Under the pieces are notes generated by a model that made no database searches, was not told the origin of the DNA, and saw only the letters and a program-made list of their open reading frames with translations. Made by a program: the position numbers and the translations under genes. A DNA stretch of 64,000 nt from Nocardia terrae. GTDB taxonomy: Bacteria > Actinomycetota > Actinomycetes > Mycobacteriales > Mycobacteriaceae. Below are positions 25,624 through 64,000 of this stretch, in pieces. How positions within the stretch are numbered: position 1 is the stretch's first letter; the number at the start of each line of letters is the position of its first letter. The stretch is taken from positions 1 to 64,000 of the forward strand of contig NZ_WRPP01000011.1 in the NCBI RefSeq assembly GCF_009760405.1, read 5' to 3'.

Positions 25624-26255
25624 TCCGCATCCTCCTCGCCGACGACCACGCGATCGTCCGCGCGGGCCTGCGCGCCCTGCTCGACTCCAGCGTCACCGAA
25701 ACCGATTCCGACGACATCGAAGTCGTGGGCGAGGTGGCGACCGCCGAAGAGTCCGTGGCGTTCTGCTCCACGACCCCGGTCGATCTGGTCCTGATGGATC
25801 TCCGCTTCGGCCCCGGCAAGTCCGGCGCGGACGCCACGGCCGCCCTGCGCGACCTCCCGAATCCGCCGAATGTCCTGGTGGTCACCAACTACGACACCGA
25901 CGCCGACATCCTCGGCGCGATCGAGGCGGGCGCGGTCGGCTACATCCTCAAGGACACCCCGCCCGCCGAACTCCTCGCCGCGGTCCGCTCGGCCGCCGAG
26001 GGCGAGAGCGTGCTGTCCCCGTCGGTGGCCTCCCGGCTGATGACCCGGGTCCGCAAGCCCGACACCACCCTGAGCCCCCGCGAGATCGAGGTGCTCCGCC
26101 TGGTCGCCGACGGCCACTCCAACCGCGAGATCGGCAAGCGCCTGTTCCTCTCCGAGACCACCGTCAAATCCCATCTGGTCCACATCTATTCGAAGCTCGG
26201 CGTGAAATCCCGAACCTCCGCCGTGGCCAGGGCTCGCGAGCGCGGGGCCATCTGA
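25620..26255 (+). CDS. LuxR/NarL-type response regulator
   Basis: 211 residues, start coupled to the kinase by ATGA and with GGAGG upstream. The receiver domain has the acidic pair at residues 8-9, the phospho-Asp at about residue 60 (LVLMDLRF), and Lys in YILKDTPP. The LuxR helix-turn-helix (about 146-200) contains LSPREIEVLRLVADGHSNREIGKRLFLSETTVKSHLVHIYSKL. Partner of the upstream kinase; likely target is the divergent FtsX/ATPase transporter. Confidence 0.92.
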   Translation: MIRILLADDHAIVRAGLRALLDSSVTETDSDDIEVVGEVATAEESVAFCSTTPVDLVLMDLRFGPGKSGADATAALRDLPNPPNVLVVTNYDTDADILGAIEAGAVGYILKDTPPAELLAAVRSAAEGESVLSPSVASRLMTRVRKPDTTLSPREIEVLRLVADGHSNREIGKRLFLSETTVKSHLVHIYSKLGVKSRTSAVARARERGAI

Positions 26256-26273
26256 GGTCGTACGGTGTGGCCC

Positions 26274-26699
26274 ATGGCCTCACTGTCCGATCAGCGTGTA
26301 CGCGATTTCCTGACCGAGGGCACCCGGACCGGCAAGCTGGCGTTCGTGGCCGGCGACGGCCGTCCGCTGGTCGCGCCGATCTGGTTCGTGCTCGAAGGCG
26401 ACGAGATCGTCTTCAACACCGGCAAGGACACCGCCAAGGGGCGGTCGATCCTGCGGGACGGGCGGCTGACACTGGTCGTGGATGTGGCCGAGCCGCCGTA
26501 CTCCTTCGTGCAGGTGCAAGGTGTGGCCGAGGTCTCGGAGGAGCCGGCGGAGTTGTTGCGCACCGCGACCGAGATCGGCGCGCGCTACATGGGCGCGGAT
26601 CGCGCCCAGGAATTCGGTGAGCGCAATGCCGTGCCCGGCGAACTCGTCGTGCGGCTGCGGCCCACCAAAGTGCTGACCGATTTCAAGGTCAGCGGCTGA
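26274..26699 (+). CDS. PPOX-class (F420-binding) split-barrel protein
   Basis: 141 residues from the ATG at 26274; a GTG at 26265 is possible. The sequence LTEGTRTGKLAFVAGDGRPLVAPIWFVLEGDEIVFNTGKDTAKGRSILRDGRLTLVVD is the usual first half of a pyridoxamine-phosphate-oxidase-like split barrel of the actinobacterial F420-dependent group. It may reduce a small molecule with F420H2, or bind F420 or heme; the substrate is unknown. It lies 18 nt downstream of the response regulator gene and may be cotranscribed. Confidence 0.82.
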   Translation: MASLSDQRVRDFLTEGTRTGKLAFVAGDGRPLVAPIWFVLEGDEIVFNTGKDTAKGRSILRDGRLTLVVDVAEPPYSFVQVQGVAEVSEEPAELLRTATEIGARYMGADRAQEFGERNAVPGELVVRLRPTKVLTDFKVSG

Positions 26700-26710
26700 A
26701 ATCTCACTTA

Positions 26711-26758
26711 CGGAACCTGCGGTTCCGTTATGTGTTAAATTCGGAACCATGAGTTCCG
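26711..26758. promoter_or_regulatory. Two operator copies flanking the tetR promoter
   Basis: CGGAAC-N5-GTTCCG occurs twice with identical arms and spacing, at 26711-26727 and 26742-26758. The second copy covers the ATG at 26749. A -10-like TTAAAT (26735-26740) lies between them. A bound regulator would block both promoter and start. Confidence 0.75.
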
Positions 26759-27357
26759 TATCTGAGGGGCCGCGGCCGGGCAGGCCCATGTCGGCCGACA
26801 CCGATCGCGCCGTGCGGGAGGCGACCGAGGAGCTGCTCGCCGAGGTGGGCTACGCGGGACTGCGCATGCAGGACGTGGCCACCCGGGCCGGGGTGGGCAA
26901 GGCCGCGCTGTATCGGCGCTGGCCGTCCAAGGCCGCCCTGGCGCTGCATCATCTGATCGGCGATCTGCGGCCGCGTGACTACGTCGACACCGGAAGCCTG
27001 CGTGGTGATCTGGCGGAGGTGGCGGCGGATTTCGTTGCGCGCATGGCGCATTCGCGGGTCCGGGCCGTGCTGCCGGAGATGATGGCGGATCTGCTGCACG
27101 ACGGCGCGCTGCAGGCGGTGTTCGAGCAGGTCTGCCTGCTGCCCGAGCGCGAGCTCATCACTGCCGTGGCCGAGCGGGCCGTCGCGCGCGGCGAGCTGAC
27201 CTGCCTGCCCGAGCTGCGCTGGGCGCACGCGCAATTCGCGGGACCGGTCTTCCTCTGGCTGACCATGCTCGGCGGTGACGGAGACCGGGAACTCATCGAT
27301 CGCGTCGCGGATTCGGTCGCGGCGAGCTGGGCGTACGAGAAGGAAAGAAACGCATGA
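26749..27357 (+). CDS. Autoregulated TetR-family regulator
   Basis: 202 residues. The N-terminal helix-turn-helix (ATEELLAEVGYAGLRMQDVATRAGVGKAALYRRWPSK) covers about residues 23-65 and the C-terminal domain matches the TetR_C-33-like type. No Shine-Dalgarno site precedes the ATG and a -10-like box ends about 9 nt before it, so the mRNA may be leaderless. Two identical CGGAAC-N5-GTTCCG operators flank the promoter, one across the start codon. Its stop overlaps the DoxX ATG (ATGA), so it probably controls the DoxX gene. Confidence 0.9.
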   Translation: MSSVSEGPRPGRPMSADTDRAVREATEELLAEVGYAGLRMQDVATRAGVGKAALYRRWPSKAALALHHLIGDLRPRDYVDTGSLRGDLAEVAADFVARMAHSRVRAVLPEMMADLLHDGALQAVFEQVCLLPERELITAVAERAVARGELTCLPELRWAHAQFAGPVFLWLTMLGGDGDRELIDRVADSVAASWAYEKERNA

Positions 27358-27710
27358 ATTCATGGCTGTGGATCGGGCAGGTCGTGCTGGCGCTGTCGTT
27401 CGTTCTCGGTGGCGTTGCGAAGGCGGCGCTGCCCAAGGAGAAGCTGCGCGGGGGGATGCCGTGGGTGGACGACATGTCGCAGGGGGCGGTGCGGGGGATC
27501 GGGGCGGTGGAGATCGCGGGCGGGCTCGGGGTGGTGCTGCCCTGGGCGACCGGGATCGCGAGCGTGCTGACGCCGATCGCAGCGGTCGGGCTGGCCGTCG
27601 TGATGGTCGGCGGATTCGGCGTTCACATCCGGCGGGGTGAATATGGGCGGTCGCTGTCGAACGTGGTGTTGTTCGCGATCGCGGTGCTGGTGGCCGTCGG
27701 GCGGTTCTGA
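27354..27710 (+). CDS. DoxX-like membrane protein
   Basis: 118 residues with four membrane helices and the DoxX-type start (ALSFVLGGVAKAALPKEKL). The loop with PWVDDMS and GIGAVEIAGGLGVVLP matches DoxX_2 proteins. Its ATG overlaps the TetR stop, so it is the likely main target of that autoregulated repressor. Members of this family have been linked to thiol and redox homeostasis; here the function is not proven. Confidence 0.85.
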   Translation: MNSWLWIGQVVLALSFVLGGVAKAALPKEKLRGGMPWVDDMSQGAVRGIGAVEIAGGLGVVLPWATGIASVLTPIAAVGLAVVMVGGFGVHIRRGEYGRSLSNVVLFAIAVLVAVGRF

Positions 27711-27732
27711 CGGCGTATGCGAGACTCGGCCG

Positions 27733-28491
27733 ATGACAGTGCACTTCATCGGAGCCGGGCCGGGAGCGGCGGATCTGCTGACCGTGCGGGCCGTGGAGCT
27801 GCTGCGGCGGTCGCCGATGTGCCTGTACGCGGGGACCTATCTGGATCCCGAGGTGCTGGGTCACTGTGCGCCCGAGGCCGAGCTCATCGATACACAGAAG
27901 CTGGATCTGGACGAGATCATCGCGCACTGTGCGCGAGCGCACGCCGAGGGCAAGGACGTGGCCCGGCTGTGCTCGGGGGATCCGTCCGTATATTCGGCGC
28001 TCACCGAGCAGAAGCGGCGGCTGGACGCGCTGGGGATTCCGTGGGACGTGACCCCGGGGGTGCCCGCGTATGCCGCGGCGGCGGCGCTGCTGGGCGCGGA
28101 GCTGACGGTGCCCGAGCAGGTGCAGTCGGTGGTGTTGACTCGGACACAGGCGCGTTCGACCGTTATGCCCGAATCGGAGTCGCTCGCGAACTTCGCGCGG
28201 ACCCGGGCGACCTTGATATTGCATCTGGCTATCACGCGGATCCGAGCGCTGACAGAGGAGTTGACGCCCGATTACGGGGCGGACTGCCCGGTTGCTGTGG
28301 TGTATCGCGCGACCCAGCCCGAACAGCAGGTGCTGCGCGGCACTCTCGCGGATATCGCGGACCGGGTAGAGGCCGCTGACCTGCGGCGGGCCGCGGTCAT
28401 CCTGGTCGGTCGGGCGCTGGCGGAATCGGTCAACTGCGCGCAGTCGCACCTGTACGATCCCGCCCGGGATAGGTCGCACATCACTGGCTGA
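27733..28491 (+). CDS. cobM: Precorrin-4 C11-methyltransferase
   Basis: 252 residues, full length for the uroporphyrin-III-type SAM methyltransferases. The N-terminus HFIGAGPGAADLLTVRAVELL and the SAM-loop region LCSGDPSVYSAL are conserved. So are VTPGVPAYAAAAALLGAELTVPE and the VVLTRTQARSTVMPE segment, the latter typical of CobM/CbiF. It methylates C-11 of precorrin-4 in cobalamin synthesis. No other cobalamin gene is visible. It ends about 300 nt before the NRPS gene and no joint function is evident. Confidence 0.9.
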   Translation: MTVHFIGAGPGAADLLTVRAVELLRRSPMCLYAGTYLDPEVLGHCAPEAELIDTQKLDLDEIIAHCARAHAEGKDVARLCSGDPSVYSALTEQKRRLDALGIPWDVTPGVPAYAAAAALLGAELTVPEQVQSVVLTRTQARSTVMPESESLANFARTRATLILHLAITRIRALTEELTPDYGADCPVAVVYRATQPEQQVLRGTLADIADRVEAADLRRAAVILVGRALAESVNCAQSHLYDPARDRSHITG

Positions 28492-28514
28492 ATGGCCGAA
28501 AAGGGATGATAGCG

Positions 28515-28530
28515 AAGGGCTATGGCCCTT
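28515..28530 (+). terminator. Possible weak terminator after cobM
   Basis: AAGGGC-TATG-GCCCTT forms a 6-bp hairpin 23 nt after the cobM stop, followed by only TTAT, so termination is uncertain. Confidence 0.35.
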
Positions 28531-28773
28531 TATGGTTGCGGCTTGCGCGCTGACGGTAGATTGGATCGAGTGTCCGTCACCAAGATTGCGACTGTGGCCC
28601 GGCAATGGCCGGTGGGTGTGGTCGCGCCCATGTAACAAGATCGGCCAGCTTGGGGGATACCCCAGGGAGTCTCAATTTACTTTGTAGTGAGCCCCGAGCA
28701 CTGGACGCCACGCTGAAGCGGTTGGCGTCCTGTTCGGGTTTATGGCGGGGAACGCTGCGCTGCGTGGTGTTCC

Positions 28774-28783
28774 GGAAGCGAGG
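28774..28783 (+). promoter_or_regulatory. Ribosome binding site supporting the NRPS start at 28790
   Basis: GGAAGCGAGG lies 6 nt before the TTG at 28790. No comparable purine-rich site precedes the in-frame ATG at 28742, which would add 16 residues. Confidence 0.5.
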
Positions 28784-28789
28784 TTTGGG

Positions 28790-64000
<35,211 letters not shown>

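Larger units (their letters stand above)
28492..28789. other. Leader region between cobM and the NRPS gene
   Basis: About 300 nt with no convincing gene. It holds hairpins at 28515-28530, 28599-28612 (CCGGC-AATG-GCCGG) and 28651-28664 (TGGGG-GATA-CCCCA). The NRPS frame is open from 28691. No reliable promoter could be chosen. Confidence 0.45.

Noticed and set aside
28651..28664. Hairpin TGGGG-GATA-CCCCA as a terminator or riboswitch
   Set aside because: It is a single 5-bp stem without a T-run and with no conserved riboswitch core, despite the cobM gene nearby; no cobalamin-box sequence was seen.

Overview
The window comes from a high-GC actinomycete, most likely Nocardia or a close relative in the Mycobacteriales. 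The evidence is GC-biased codons, a DUF222/HNH gene of the 13E12-repeat type, a mycobacterial-type accD1-accA1-fadE19-maoC-citE operon, many TetR regulators, GTG/TTG starts and 1-4 nt start/stop overlaps. This assignment is inferred from gene content; no rRNA or tRNA gene was seen.

Layout. 1-8 kb: end of an HNH endonuclease gene; a Tat-exported FAD oxidoreductase; a secreted lipase; a small Trp-rich protein; a fused double-TetR regulator divergent from an SRPBCC protein; a crotonase lacking the usual catalytic glutamates; two coupled exported glycine-rich proteins. 8.2-17 kb: a TetR regulator divergent from a tightly overlapped leucine/isovalerate catabolic operon (acyl-CoA carboxylase beta and alpha, acyl-CoA dehydrogenase, MaoC hydratase, CitE-like lyase) ending in acetoacetyl-CoA synthetase. 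17-19.4 kb: a decaying purine-type locus with an XRE-cupin regulator, a deleted NCS1 permease, an intact IPNS-type dioxygenase and a deleted adenosine deaminase. 19.4-28.5 kb: a DUF4254-like protein, an SDR and a TetR sharing an operator motif, a WYL regulator, an ABC exporter pair divergent from a two-component system, a PPOX protein, an autoregulated tetR-doxX pair, and cobM.

28.8-64 kb: one uninterrupted plus-strand reading frame encodes a giant non-ribosomal peptide synthetase that runs off the right edge, with at least 11,737 codons in the window. It has ten complete C-A-T modules, one with an epimerization domain, and the start of an eleventh. The 10-residue codes I read from the A domains predict Ser at modules 3, 4, 7 and 9 and Thr at module 5. 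Modules 2 and 8 have the same unassigned code; modules 1, 6 and 10 are unassigned. The first C domain differs from the others and may be an acylating starter domain, so a Ser/Thr-rich peptide or lipopeptide is the best guess.

The most unusual structure is an 81-bp REP-like palindrome (two 35-bp arms) inside the condensation domain of module 6. Its length is exactly 27 codons and it is read through in frame, as a peptide insert just before the catalytic HHxxxDG motif.
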